From the NCBI GenBank assembly GCA_003963145.1, contig RXJJ01000028.1, forward strand, positions 1 to 35,710: a DNA stretch of 35,710 bases, read 5' to 3'. Each line of letters starts with the position of its first letter. The first letter of the stretch is position 1. The position numbers were made by a program, and so were the translations under genes. The notes beneath the pieces were generated by a model. That model was not told the origin of the DNA, ran no database searches, and saw only the letters and a list, made by a program, of their open reading frames with translations. Below are positions 8,630 through 16,456 of this stretch, piece after piece. This DNA is from Bradyrhizobiaceae bacterium. GTDB taxonomy: Bacteria > Pseudomonadota > Alphaproteobacteria > Rhizobiales > Xanthobacteraceae.

Positions 8630-8746
8630 GCCGCAATCGCACCCTTTTCATGTATTGAAACGATGAGACGCGGAGCGGCTTGCGCTGGCATGACCTGCGT
8701 CGCACTCTGCCGAAACAAAGGCTGCCTTTTCAGGAGATAATTTTAG

Positions 8747-10297
8747 ATGTCCGACGCCCGTCGCAGTTCTGGCCGCAGCTCCGTCCCCGCATTGTCAGCG
8801 CTGGTGACGGCGATGAGCCTCATGCTCGCAGCCGCCAGCAGCCTTGCGCCATCAGCCGCCTACGCGCGCGGACCGGACGGCATTGCCGATGTCGCCGAAA
8901 AGGTGATCGACTCGGTGGTCAACATTTCCACCTCGCAGACCGTCGACGCCCGCAACAACAGCGGCGACGGTGACAGCGACAGCCCCGGCAGCGGTGGCGG
9001 CAAGGGCAAGCGTAACCCCAACGCGCTGCCGCCGGATTCACCTTTCAACGAATTCTTCGACGAGTTCTTCAAGAACCGCCGCGGCGACAAGAACATGCAG
9101 CCGCGCAAGGTCAACTCGCTCGGTTCGGGCTTCATCATCGACGGCAGCGGCGTGGTGGTGACCAACAATCACGTCATCGCCGATGCCGACGAGATCAACG
9201 TCATTCTCAACGACGGCACCAAGATCAAGGCCGAGCTTGTCGGCAACGACAAGAAGAGCGATCTCGCCGTGCTCAAGTTCACCCCACCCGCCGACAAGAA
9301 GCTGGTGGTGGCGAAGTTCGGTGATTCCGACAAGCTGCGGCTCGGCGAATGGGTGATCGCGATCGGCAATCCGTTCTCGCTCGGCGGCACCGTGACCGCG
9401 GGCATCGTCTCGGCGCGCAACCGCGACATCAACTCGGGCCCGTACGACAACTACATCCAGACCGACGCCGCCATCAATCGCGGCAATTCGGGCGGCCCGC
9501 TGTTCAATCTCGATGGCGAGGTGATCGGCGTGAATACAGCGATCATCTCGCCCTCGGGCGGCTCGATCGGCATCGGCTTTGCCGTGCCGTCCAAGACCGT
9601 GGTCGGCATCGTCGATCAGCTGCGCCAGTACAAGGAAGTACGGCGCGGCTGGCTCGGCGTGCGGATCCAGCAGGTGACCGACGAGATCGCCGACAGCCTC
9701 AACATCAAGCCGGCGCGCGGAGCGCTGGTTGCCGGCGTCGACGACAAGGGTCCGGCCAAGCCGGCCGGCATCGAGCCGGGCGACGTCGTGATTTCCTTCG
9801 ACGGCAAGGAAATCAAGGAAATGAAGGATCTTCCCCGCGCCGTCGCGGACACCACAGTCGGCAAGGCGGTCGACGTGGTCATCATCCGCAAGGGCAAGGA
9901 AGAAACCAAGAAGGTGACGCTCGGCCGTCTCGACGATGGCGAGAAGCCGGTCGAGGCCTCGATCAAGACCGGGCCCGACGCCACCGACAAGCCGGTGACC
10001 CAGAATGCACTCGGTCTCGATCTCGCCGCGCTGAGCAAGGACTTGCGCGCCAAGTACAAGATCAAGGACAAGGTGAAGGGCGTCGTCGTCGTCAACGTCG
10101 CCGATAATTCGGACGCCGCCGACAAGCGCCTGAGCGCGGGCGACGTGATCGTCGAGGTCGCGCAGGAAGCGGTCAGTACCGCCGCCGATGTGAAGAAGCG
10201 CGTCGATCAGCTCAAGAAAGACGGCAAGAAGTCGATCCTGCTGCTGGTCTCGAACGGCGACGGCGAGTTGCGGTTCGTCGCGCTCAGCGTGAACTGA
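8747..10297 (+). CDS. degP: Do/HtrA family periplasmic serine protease (DegP-like)
   Basis: This is a periplasmic quality-control protease with chaperone function, 516 residues, preceded by AGGAG. The N-terminus is a signal peptide with a hydrophobic core at about residues 15-35 and likely cleavage near AAYARG. The trypsin-like triad is complete: His142 (NNHVIA), Asp172 (KSDLAVLKF) and Ser248 (NRGNSGGPLFN). Two PDZ domains follow at about 300-390 and 420-516, the layout of DegP/DegQ. A Gly/Ser/Asp-rich linker precedes the protease domain. HtrA genes next to hflKC are common in this group. The 3' end overlaps the convergent aquaporin gene by 14 bases. Confidence 0.94.
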   Translation: MSDARRSSGRSSVPALSALVTAMSLMLAAASSLAPSAAYARGPDGIADVAEKVIDSVVNISTSQTVDARNNSGDGDSDSPGSGGGKGKRNPNALPPDSPFNEFFDEFFKNRRGDKNMQPRKVNSLGSGFIIDGSGVVVTNNHVIADADEINVILNDGTKIKAELVGNDKKSDLAVLKFTPPADKKLVVAKFGDSDKLRLGEWVIAIGNPFSLGGTVTAGIVSARNRDINSGPYDNYIQTDAAINRGNSGGPLFNLDGEVIGVNTAIISPSGGSIGIGFAVPSKTVVGIVDQLRQYKEVRRGWLGVRIQQVTDEIADSLNIKPARGALVAGVDDKGPAKPAGIEPGDVVISFDGKEIKEMKDLPRAVADTTVGKAVDVVIIRKGKEETKKVTLGRLDDGEKPVEASIKTGPDATDKPVTQNALGLDLAALSKDLRAKYKIKDKVKGVVVVNVADNSDAADKRLSAGDVIVEVAQEAVSTAADVKKRVDQLKKDGKKSILLLVSNGDGELRFVALSVN

Positions 10298-10967
10298 TCT
10301 CACGCCGCGACAGCGGCCAAAGCCATCGCCGCAGCATGATTGCGGCGATGGTGCCCGCGATTTGAGCCGCCACAAACGCCGCGACATTCTGCGGCGCTAT
10401 TCCCGCGAACGTATCCGAAAAAGCGCGAGCGATGGTGACCGCGGGATTCGCGAACGACGTCGACGCCGTGAACCAGTAGGCCGCGGTGATATAAAGCCCC
10501 ATGGCGTAAGGCGTGGCTTTCGGCGCGTTCGCCATGCAGCCGAAAACGGTCAGCAGAAGTCCGAAGGAGGCAACGGCTTCGGAGAACCATTGCGACGGGC
10601 CGGTGCGGAATGTGTTCGACAGTTCAAACACGGACAGGTCGAACATCAGGTGCGCGGTCCAGACGCCGGCGATGGCTCCGGCGACCTGAACAATCACGAA
10701 GGGACCAAGCTCCTTCCATTGCAGGTTTCTGCGAAACGCTTCGGCCAGACTGACGATGGGATTGAAATGCGCGCCGGATAGAGGTCCGAATATCAGGATG
10801 AGCACGACGAGCATCGCGCCGGTCGCGATCGCATTTGCAAGCAGCGCAAGTCCGACCGTGCCGTTGGCCAGCCGCGCGCCCATGATGCCTGAGCCGATCA
10901 CGGTGGCGAGCAGCATCGCCGTTCCGAGGCCCTCCGCAATCAATCGCCGATAAAGCGGCGCACTCAT
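10284..10967 (-). CDS. MIP/aquaporin family channel of the ars operon (AqpS-like)
   Basis: A six-helix channel of the major intrinsic protein family, 227 residues from the ATG at 10967, which overlaps the arsC stop (ATGA). The two half-helix motifs are present, but the first is NPI (SGAHFNPIVSLAEAF) instead of NPA, while the second is NPAVT. In Sinorhizobium meliloti the aquaglyceroporin AqpS replaces an arsenite pump: ArsC makes arsenite and AqpS lets it leave down its gradient. The same role is inferred here from the operon arsR-arsC-aqp and the absence of ArsB or Acr3. A general water or glycerol channel is the alternative. Confidence 0.85.
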   Translation of the reverse strand: MSAPLYRRLIAEGLGTAMLLATVIGSGIMGARLANGTVGLALLANAIATGAMLVVLILIFGPLSGAHFNPIVSLAEAFRRNLQWKELGPFVIVQVAGAIAGVWTAHLMFDLSVFELSNTFRTGPSQWFSEAVASFGLLLTVFGCMANAPKATPYAMGLYITAAYWFTASTSFANPAVTIARAFSDTFAGIAPQNVAAFVAAQIAGTIAAIMLRRWLWPLSRREISSR

Positions 10968-11389
10968 GCGCTCGCCACGCGCCGGCCGTGCTCGTCGATC
11001 ACACGCTCGCCGTCTTCCTTGAAAAATTCGCCGCGCTGGGGCGGCAGAAGATCGAGCACCAGTTCGGACGGGCGGCACAGGCGCACGCCCTTCGGCGTCA
11101 CCACCAGCGGCCGCTCGATCAGGATGGGATGCGCGATCATCGCATCGAGCAGCTGGTCGTCGCTCAATTCCGGATTATCGAGTTTCAATTCGAGATACGG
11201 CGTTCCCTTTTGCCGCAAGCCTTGGCGGACGGACAGGCCGGCACGGCTCAAGAGCTGGGACAGCAGGAGTTTGGTCGGCGGCGATTTCAGGTATTGAATA
11301 ATGTGCGGCTCGATACCCGCATTGCGGATCATGCCGAGCGTATTGCGCGAGGTGCCGCAATCGGGGTTGTGATAGATGATGACGTCCAT
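10964..11389 (-). CDS. arsC: Arsenate reductase, glutaredoxin type
   Basis: ArsC reduces arsenate to arsenite using glutathione and glutaredoxin. From the ATG at 11389 the protein has 141 residues, matching the R773 ArsC type. The active-site loop HNPDCGTSRNTL holds the catalytic Cys11. The arsenate-binding arginines are represented in IERPLVVTPKGVRLCRP, the conserved C-terminal region. The longer in-frame extension toward 11467 overlaps arsR and is rejected. The gene lies 14 bases after arsR and overlaps the aquaporin gene by four bases, so the three genes form one operon. Confidence 0.94.
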   Translation of the reverse strand: MDVIIYHNPDCGTSRNTLGMIRNAGIEPHIIQYLKSPPTKLLLSQLLSRAGLSVRQGLRQKGTPYLELKLDNPELSDDQLLDAMIAHPILIERPLVVTPKGVRLCRPSELVLDLLPPQRGEFFKEDGERVIDEHGRRVASA

Positions 11390-11403
11390 TGGCGTATCTT
11401 TCG

Positions 11404-11736
11404 TCAGCAGCAGGCCTTGATGTCCTTGAGCAGCGGTGTGCACACGTCGGGCCGCCCGCCACAGCAATCCTTCAGAAGAAACAGAACGAGTTCGCGGAAG
11501 CGGACGATGTCCGCGCGGTAGATGATCGAGCGGCCCTCGCGCCTGTTTGTGGCAAGACCCGCGTTCACCAGCACCGCGAGATGGGACGAGAGCGTATTTT
11601 GCGGAACGTCGAGCAGATCGACGATCTCGCCCGCGGCCAGCCCGCCGGGCTCGCTGCGCACCAGATGGTGGAAAGCTTCCAGCCGTGTCGGCTGCGCCAA
11701 TGCCGCGAGGGCGTCGATGGCTTTTAAATTATCCAT
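11404..11736 (-). CDS. arsR: ArsR family arsenite-responsive repressor
   Basis: A 110-residue winged-helix repressor of the ArsR/SmtB family and first gene of arsR-arsC-aqp. The recognition region is VPQNTLSSHLAVLVNAGL (about 44-61) and the wing includes REGRSIIYR. The classical CVC site of plasmid ArsR is absent; instead cysteines cluster at the C-terminus: C91, C92, C99, C109, C110. This resembles the C-terminal arsenite site known from Acidithiobacillus ferrooxidans ArsR. An inverted repeat directly upstream of the ATG is a good operator candidate, implying autoregulation. The start codon sits where transcription is predicted to begin. Confidence 0.92.
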   Translation of the reverse strand: MDNLKAIDALAALAQPTRLEAFHHLVRSEPGGLAAGEIVDLLDVPQNTLSSHLAVLVNAGLATNRREGRSIIYRADIVRFRELVLFLLKDCCGGRPDVCTPLLKDIKACC

Positions 11737-11756
11737 ATATCCAGAATAATGGATAT
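11737..11756. promoter_or_regulatory. Candidate ArsR operator
   Basis: ATATCC (11737-11742) and GGATAT (11751-11756) form a perfect 6-bp inverted repeat with an 8-base spacer, abutting the arsR ATG and covering its -10 box. The position fits repression by blocking RNA polymerase. Confidence 0.6.
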
Positions 11757-11770
11757 AATGACACTGTCAA
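11743..11770 (-). promoter_or_regulatory. arsR operon promoter, predicted leaderless
   Basis: On the minus strand a perfect TTGACA (11770-11765) is followed after 16 bases by TATTCT (11748-11743). Transcription would start about seven bases downstream, at or next to the A of the arsR ATG (11736). No room remains for a 5' leader with a ribosome site. Confidence 0.55.
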
Positions 11771-11792
11771 GTTCGCCATTCTGAACTTTCCG

Positions 11793-11923
11793 CTCCCCTT
11801 GTGGGAGAGAGTGGCGAAGTGAGCGCAGCGAACTGAGCCGGGTGAGGGGTCAAAATTCCAACGTGAAGTCTATACCCCTCACCCGCCCTCGCTATGCTCG
11901 GGCGCCCTCTCCCACAAGGGGAG
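11793..11923. repeat. Intergenic palindromic repeat (REP/BIME-like)
   Basis: A 131-base composite palindrome: CTCCCCTTGTGGGAGAG (11793-11809) is the exact reverse complement of 11907-11923, and CGGGTGAGGGGT (11839-11850) of 11874-11885. Such elements are widespread in intergenic regions of Bradyrhizobium-type genomes. It lies between the serB stop and the arsR promoter and could act as transcript end or spacer. Confidence 0.75.
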
Positions 11924-11949
11924 AGGGGAAGGAAGAGGGTTTCACACGG

Positions 11950-12843
11950 TCACTTAGTCACGAAGTCGCTTCTCTTATAACCCTGCGCGTACAGCAGCGC
12001 GGTGAGATCGCAATGGTCGATCCGCGCTCCGGCTGCGGCGGCAACCTTCGGTTTGGCGTGATAGGCGACGCCGAGCCCGGCCTTCTCGATCATGCCAAGA
12101 TCGTTGGCGCCGTCGCCGACCACGAGCGTATCGAGATTGTCGAAATCGAACGCCTCGCGAATGTCGATCAGGCTTGCGAGTTTCGCTTCGCGTCCGAGGA
12201 TCGGCTCGGCGACGTATCCGGTGAGCTTGCCATCCTCGACCAGCAGAGTGTTGGCCCGATTTTCCTGAAAGCCGATCATCTGCGCCACGCGATCGGTGAA
12301 CAGCGTGAAGCCGCCCGAAACGAGGCAGGTGTAGGCGCCGTGCGCGCGCATGGTGCGCACCAGCTCAACCGCGCCCGGCGTGAGCGTGATGCGCGTGGCG
12401 AGCACCTCGTCGATCACGCTGACGGGCAATCCCTTGAGCAGCGCGACGCGTTCTCTCAGGGCCGGCTCGAATTCGATCTCTCCGCGCATTGCCCGCTCGG
12501 TGATCGCCGCGACATGCGCCTTCAGCCCGGCAAAATCCGCCAGCTCGTCCACGCATTCCTGTCCGATCATGGTGGAGTCCATGTCGGCGAGCAGCAGGCG
12601 CTTGCGCCGGTCGATCTGCGGCTGCACCACGGCATCGACACGCAGTTCGGAAAGCCCCTCGCGCAGCCGGTCCGAAATTGTACGCATGTCCTCGTTGCTG
12701 CTAAACCCGATGTCGGCGGCAACACCCTCGAACAGCCATTCGGCCTGCGATGGCGAGGGCAGCATGGCGCGCGCGGCCTCGATCGCGGTCGAATCGAGTT
12801 CGGATTCATCGGGATTGCAGATCAGCGTGGCGACGAGAGACAT
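11950..12843 (-). CDS. serB: Phosphoserine phosphatase SerB
   Basis: SerB removes phosphate from phosphoserine in the last step of serine synthesis. The start chosen is the ATG at 12843 ([12 protein letters not shown]), giving 297 residues; a longer reading toward 12969 would run into the miaA coding region. The HAD motif [10 protein letters not shown] carries the nucleophile Asp87 and the acid Asp89. [11 protein letters not shown] is motif II with its serine, and [11 protein letters not shown] is the Mg-binding motif. The N-terminal 75 residues form the regulatory domain seen in proteobacterial SerB. The start codon overlaps that of the divergent miaA by two bases (CATG). Confidence 0.95.
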   Translation of the reverse strand: MSLVATLICNPDESELDSTAIEAARAMLPSPSQAEWLFEGVAADIGFSSNEDMRTISDRLREGLSELRVDAVVQPQIDRRKRLLLADMDSTMIGQECVDELADFAGLKAHVAAITERAMRGEIEFEPALRERVALLKGLPVSVIDEVLATRITLTPGAVELVRTMRAHGAYTCLVSGGFTLFTDRVAQMIGFQENRANTLLVEDGKLTGYVAEPILGREAKLASLIDIREAFDFDNLDTLVVGDGANDLGMIEKAGLGVAYHAKPKVAAAAGARIDHCDLTALLYAQGYKRSDFVTK

Positions 12844-13792
12844 GAACGCATCCGGGACGGCAAGGTTAAGCGAAACGAGCGCCGTGCTTATCGCAGGGCC
12901 GACCGCCAGCGGCAAGTCGGCGCTGGCGCTGGCGCTGGCCGAGGCGGCGAACGGGATCGTCATCAACACGGATTCGATGCAGGTCTATCGCGACCTGCGC
13001 GTTCTCACGGCGCGGCCGATGCCGGAGGAAGAGGCGCGCGCGCCGCACCGGCTTTACGGCACGGTGGACGCGGCGGTGAATTTTTCCGCAGGCGCCTGGG
13101 TGAGCGAGGCGGCGAAGGCGCTGGCCGAGGCGCGGGTGGCGAAACGATTGCCGATCTTCATCGGCGGCACCGGCCTTTACTTCAAGGCGCTGACGCGCGG
13201 GTTGTCGGATGTGCCTCCGGTGCCCGCTCCCATTCGCGAAGCGATCCGCGACAGGCTCGAACGGAATGGGCCGGAGGCGCTGCATGCCGAACTGGCGGCG
13301 CGCGATCCCGAGGCCGCCATGCGCCTCAAGCCGCGCGACCGGGTCCGTATCGCCCGCGCGCTGGAGGTGGTCGAGGCGACAGGTCGGCCATTGGCCGACT
13401 GGCACAGCCACGGCCTGCCGCCTTTATTGGAGCCGGAAGGCGTCATCGCGCTGTTTCTCGCGCCGGACAGGACGGAGCTTTACGGGCGGATCGACGCCCG
13501 TTTCGAAGCCATGACCCGAACAGGCGCGCTGGACGAGGTCGCGGCATTGGCGGAGCGGGGGCTCGATCCGCTGCTGCCCGCGATGAAGGCGCACGGCGTG
13601 CCGGCGCTGATCCGGCACCTGAACGGCGAGCTTTCGCTCGATGAAGCCATCCATATCGGCCAGCTCGACACCCGCCACTACGCGAAACGGCAGTTCACCT
13701 GGTTCAGGCATCAACTGCCCGAGTTCGAGTGGGTGGGGCCGGATGAGGCGAAGGCGTGGCTCACCCATGCAGTTTCGCTCTCACTCTCTTAA
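12842..13792 (+). CDS. miaA: tRNA dimethylallyltransferase MiaA
   Basis: MiaA transfers a dimethylallyl group to the N6 of adenine-37 in tRNAs that read codons starting with U. From the ATG at 12842 the protein has 316 residues, normal for the family. The P-loop is GPTASGKS at residues 19-26, followed by [18 protein letters not shown], the conserved substrate region, and [15 protein letters not shown]. The C-terminal [14 protein letters not shown] motif binds tRNA. Longer in-frame readings from 12350 lie entirely inside serB and are rejected. The promoter must lie within the serB 5' coding region. Confidence 0.95.
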   Translation: MNASGTARLSETSAVLIAGPTASGKSALALALAEAANGIVINTDSMQVYRDLRVLTARPMPEEEARAPHRLYGTVDAAVNFSAGAWVSEAAKALAEARVAKRLPIFIGGTGLYFKALTRGLSDVPPVPAPIREAIRDRLERNGPEALHAELAARDPEAAMRLKPRDRVRIARALEVVEATGRPLADWHSHGLPPLLEPEGVIALFLAPDRTELYGRIDARFEAMTRTGALDEVAALAERGLDPLLPAMKAHGVPALIRHLNGELSLDEAIHIGQLDTRHYAKRQFTWFRHQLPEFEWVGPDEAKAWLTHAVSLSLS

Positions 13793-13826
13793 GTCTTCGG
13801 GAGTATGGTTCGGGCGCGTTGCGGGG

Positions 13827-13854
13827 TTGACTTCTCCAATTTCCGGAATATAAC
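13827..13854 (+). promoter_or_regulatory. ilvB operon promoter
   Basis: TTGACT (13827-13832) and TATAAC (13849-13854) with 16 bases between them match the sigma-70 consensus at five of six positions each. Transcription would begin near 13861, before the leader peptide. Confidence 0.65.
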
Positions 13855-13885
13855 CCGCGCAACCTTTGGAAAGTCCAGAACGTCG

Positions 13886-13954
13886 ATGCGTAATAAAATT
13901 ACCAAACCGCTTATTATCGTCGTCGTACCCTGGCGCACCGCCGGGGGTGGCTGA
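13886..13954 (+). CDS. ilvB leader peptide (attenuator)
   Basis: A 22-codon open reading frame, MRNKITKPLIIVVVPWRTAGGG, with the block CTT-ATT-ATC-GTC-GTC-GTA coding Leu-Ile-Ile-Val-Val-Val. It is followed by a hairpin (CACCGCC 13936-13942 with GGCGGTG 13971-13977, enclosing GGGTGGC/GCTACCC 13945-13963) and then a terminator at 13984-14006. This is the classical layout of amino-acid attenuation: ribosome stalling at the Leu/Ile/Val codons when charged tRNA is short would favour read-through into ilvB. Attenuation of branched-chain operons is well established in proteobacteria; the exact antiterminator pairing here was not resolved. Confidence 0.8.
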   Translation: MRNKITKPLIIVVVPWRTAGGG

Positions 13955-13983
13955 CTGCTACCCACGACAAGGCGGTGTGTGCA

Positions 13984-14006
13984 GGGCCCTCTCGAGGCCC
14001 TTTTTT
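13984..14006 (+). terminator. ilvB attenuator terminator
   Basis: GGGCC (13984-13988) pairs with GGCCC (13996-14000) around a 7-base loop, followed by six T (14001-14006). It lies between the leader peptide and ilvB, 58 bases before the ilvB ATG. Confidence 0.8.
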
Positions 14007-14064
14007 GTTACCTCAACCACTTCACTTAAAGACTGCCGCGCCTGATGGCGCACCGGAGCGAACC

Positions 14065-15843
14065 ATGAGCAAGCAAGAGCCCCACGATGCCAACCAGATG
14101 ACCGGCGCGGCGATGATCGTGCGCGCCCTGAAGGATCATGGCGTCCAGCATATTTTCGGCTATCCGGGCGGCGCGGTGCTGCCGATCTATGACGAGATTT
14201 TCCAGCAGAGCGATGTCGAGCACATCCTCGTCCGCCACGAGCAGGGCGCTGGCCATGCAGCGGAGGGCTATGCGCGCTCCACCGGCAAGCCCGGCGTGGT
14301 GCTGGTCACCTCTGGTCCGGGCGCGACCAACATGGTCACCGCGTTGACCGACGCGCTGATGGATTCGATCCCGCTGGTGTGCATCACCGGGCAGGTGCCG
14401 ACGCATCTGATCGGCAACGACGCGTTCCAGGAATGCGACACCGTCGGCATCACGCGGCCCTGCACCAAGCACAACTGGCTGGTGCGCGACATCAAGGACC
14501 TGGCGAAGGTGCTGCACGAGGCGTTTTACGTCGCGACCACGGGCCGGCCCGGTCCGGTGGTGGTCGATGTGCCGAAAGACGTGCAGTTCGCGACCGGCAC
14601 CTATCACCCGCCGCGCAAGACCGATGTTCATGTCTCCTACTCGCCGCGCGTGAAGGGCGACGCCGCGCAAATCCGCAAGGCTGTCGCGCTGCTCGCGTCC
14701 GCCAGGAAGCCGGTGATCTATTCGGGCGGCGGCGTGATCAATTCCGGTCCGGAAGCGTCGCGCCTCCTGCGCGAACTGGTCGCCGCGTCCGATTTCCCGA
14801 TCACCTCGACCCTCATGGGGCTCGGCGCGTATCCCGCGTCGGGCAAGAACTGGCTCGGCATGCTCGGCATGCACGGCACCTACGAAGCCAACATGGCGAT
14901 GCACGATTGCGACGTCATGTTGTGCGTCGGCGCGCGCTTCGACGACCGCATCACCGGCCGCACCGACGCGTTCTCGCCGAACTCGAAGAAAATCCACATC
15001 GACATCGATCCCTCCTCGATCAACAAGAACATCCGCGTCGACGTGCCGATCATCGGCGACGTCGCCAACGTGCTGGCGGACCTTTTGCAGGTGTTCAAGT
15101 CGGAGGCGAAAAAGCCCGACATCAAGCCATGGTGGGCGGAGATCGCCAAATGGCGCGCGCGCAATTCGCTGGCCTATCGCAAGAACAACGATGTGATCCT
15201 GCCGCAATACGCGATCCAGCGTCTGTTCGAGCTGACGAAGAATCGCGACACCTACATCACGACCGAAGTCGGCCAGCACCAGATGTGGGCCGCGCAGTTC
15301 TACGGATTCGAAAAGCCGCATCACTGGATGACGTCCGGCGGTCTCGGCACCATGGGCTACGGCCTGCCGGCGGCGCTCGGCGTGCAGGTTGCGCATCCGG
15401 ACAGCCTCGTCATCGACATCGCGGGCGATGCCTCGATCCAGATGATGATGCAGGAAATGTCGACGCTGGTGCAGTTCGAACTGCCGGTGAAGGTGTTCAT
15501 CCTGAACAACCAGTACATGGGCATGGTGCGCCAGTGGCAGCAGCTGCTCCATGGCAACCGCCTGTCGCATTCCTATTCGGAAGCGATGCCCGATTTCGTC
15601 AAGCTGGCGGAAGCCTATGGCGGCGTCGGCATGCAGGTGATCAAGCCCGGCGACCTCGACGGCGCGATCGAGGAGATGATCAAGGTGAAGAAGCCGGTGC
15701 TGTTCGATTGCCGCGTGGCCGCGCTCGAGAACTGCTTTCCGATGATCCCCTCGGGCAAGGCGCACAATGAAATGCTTCTGCCCGCGGAAGCCAATGACGA
15801 AGCGACCGCGGCGGCTTTCGCCGGCGGCAAGGCGCTGGTGTAA
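14065..15843 (+). CDS. ilvB: Acetolactate synthase large (catalytic) subunit
   Basis: This ThDP enzyme condenses pyruvate with pyruvate or 2-ketobutyrate, the first common step of valine, leucine and isoleucine synthesis. From the ATG at 14065 it has 592 residues. A longer reading from a GTG at 13975 would start inside the attenuator terminator and is rejected. Features: VFGYPGGAVLP-like N-terminus (IFGYPGGAVLPIYDEI, 30-45), the catalytic glutamate Glu59 in RHEQGAGHAAEGYAR, and the ThDP/Mg motif GDASIQMMMQE with Asp455 leading to NNQYMGM. It is followed three bases later by ilvN, its regulatory subunit. Confidence 0.97.
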   Translation: MSKQEPHDANQMTGAAMIVRALKDHGVQHIFGYPGGAVLPIYDEIFQQSDVEHILVRHEQGAGHAAEGYARSTGKPGVVLVTSGPGATNMVTALTDALMDSIPLVCITGQVPTHLIGNDAFQECDTVGITRPCTKHNWLVRDIKDLAKVLHEAFYVATTGRPGPVVVDVPKDVQFATGTYHPPRKTDVHVSYSPRVKGDAAQIRKAVALLASARKPVIYSGGGVINSGPEASRLLRELVAASDFPITSTLMGLGAYPASGKNWLGMLGMHGTYEANMAMHDCDVMLCVGARFDDRITGRTDAFSPNSKKIHIDIDPSSINKNIRVDVPIIGDVANVLADLLQVFKSEAKKPDIKPWWAEIAKWRARNSLAYRKNNDVILPQYAIQRLFELTKNRDTYITTEVGQHQMWAAQFYGFEKPHHWMTSGGLGTMGYGLPAALGVQVAHPDSLVIDIAGDASIQMMMQEMSTLVQFELPVKVFILNNQYMGMVRQWQQLLHGNRLSHSYSEAMPDFVKLAEAYGGVGMQVIKPGDLDGAIEEMIKVKKPVLFDCRVAALENCFPMIPSGKAHNEMLLPAEANDEATAAAFAGGKALV

Positions 15844-15845
15844 TC

Positions 15846-16451
15846 ATGAACAGCAAGACAACCACAAATCCGGCTGCAGCCACGGACAAGGCGGCCGAGG
15901 CCAAGATGACCGAACAGCCGGCTTCCGCCTATTTCATGGAGGAGCGGCACGATCCCAACGAGACGCATACGCTCTCGGTGATCGTGCAGAACGAGCCCGG
16001 CGTGCTGGCGCGGGTGATCGGCCTGTTCTCCGGCCGCGGCTACAACATCGAAAGCCTGACGGTGTCGGAGATCGAGCACCACAAGCATCAGTCGCGCATC
16101 ACCATCGTCACCACCGGCACGCCGATGGTGATTACGCAGATCAAGAACCAGCTCGACCGCATGATCCCGGTCTATCGCGTCGTCGATATGACCCTGACCG
16201 GCCAGTCGATCGAGCGCGAGCTTGCGATGGTGAAAGTGAAGGGCAAGGGCGAGCCGCGCGTCGAGGCGCTGCGGCTTGCCGAGGCGTTCCGCGCCCGCGT
16301 GATCGACGCCACCACCGAGAGTTTCGTGTTCGAGATCACCGGCGCCTCCGACAAGATCGACCAGTTCATCACCCTGATGATCCCGCTTGGCCTCGTGGAG
16401 GTGTCGCGTACCGGCGTCGCCGCCATCGCGCGCGGGCCGGATGGCATGTAG
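15846..16451 (+). CDS. ilvN: Acetolactate synthase small (regulatory) subunit
   Basis: The regulatory partner of IlvB confers valine feedback inhibition. It has 201 residues: an N-terminal extension of about 35 polar residues, then an ACT domain beginning THTLSVIVQNEPGVLARVIGLF and continuing with SGRGYNIESLTVSEIEH, then the C-terminal ALS_ss domain with GKGEPRVEALRLAEAFRARV. The ACT consensus NEPGVLxR is complete. The gene starts two bases after the ilvB stop, so the subunits are co-translated. In related genomes this gene is also named ilvH. Confidence 0.96.
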   Translation: MNSKTTTNPAAATDKAAEAKMTEQPASAYFMEERHDPNETHTLSVIVQNEPGVLARVIGLFSGRGYNIESLTVSEIEHHKHQSRITIVTTGTPMVITQIKNQLDRMIPVYRVVDMTLTGQSIERELAMVKVKGKGEPRVEALRLAEAFRARVIDATTESFVFEITGASDKIDQFITLMIPLGLVEVSRTGVAAIARGPDGM

Positions 16452-16456
16452 GTTGA

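Noticed and set aside
11842-13644. Plus-strand open frame of 600 codons across serB and miaA
   Set aside because: It begins in the palindromic repeat, runs antisense through serB and out of frame through miaA; no domains.
13975-14064. N-terminal extension of IlvB from an upstream GTG
   Set aside because: It would start just before the attenuator terminator and translate through its U-tract; the ATG at 14065 gives the normal family N-terminus.
14026-15765. Long minus-strand open frame (579 codons) opposite ilvB
   Set aside because: Shadow of ilvB codon bias; no recognisable motif.
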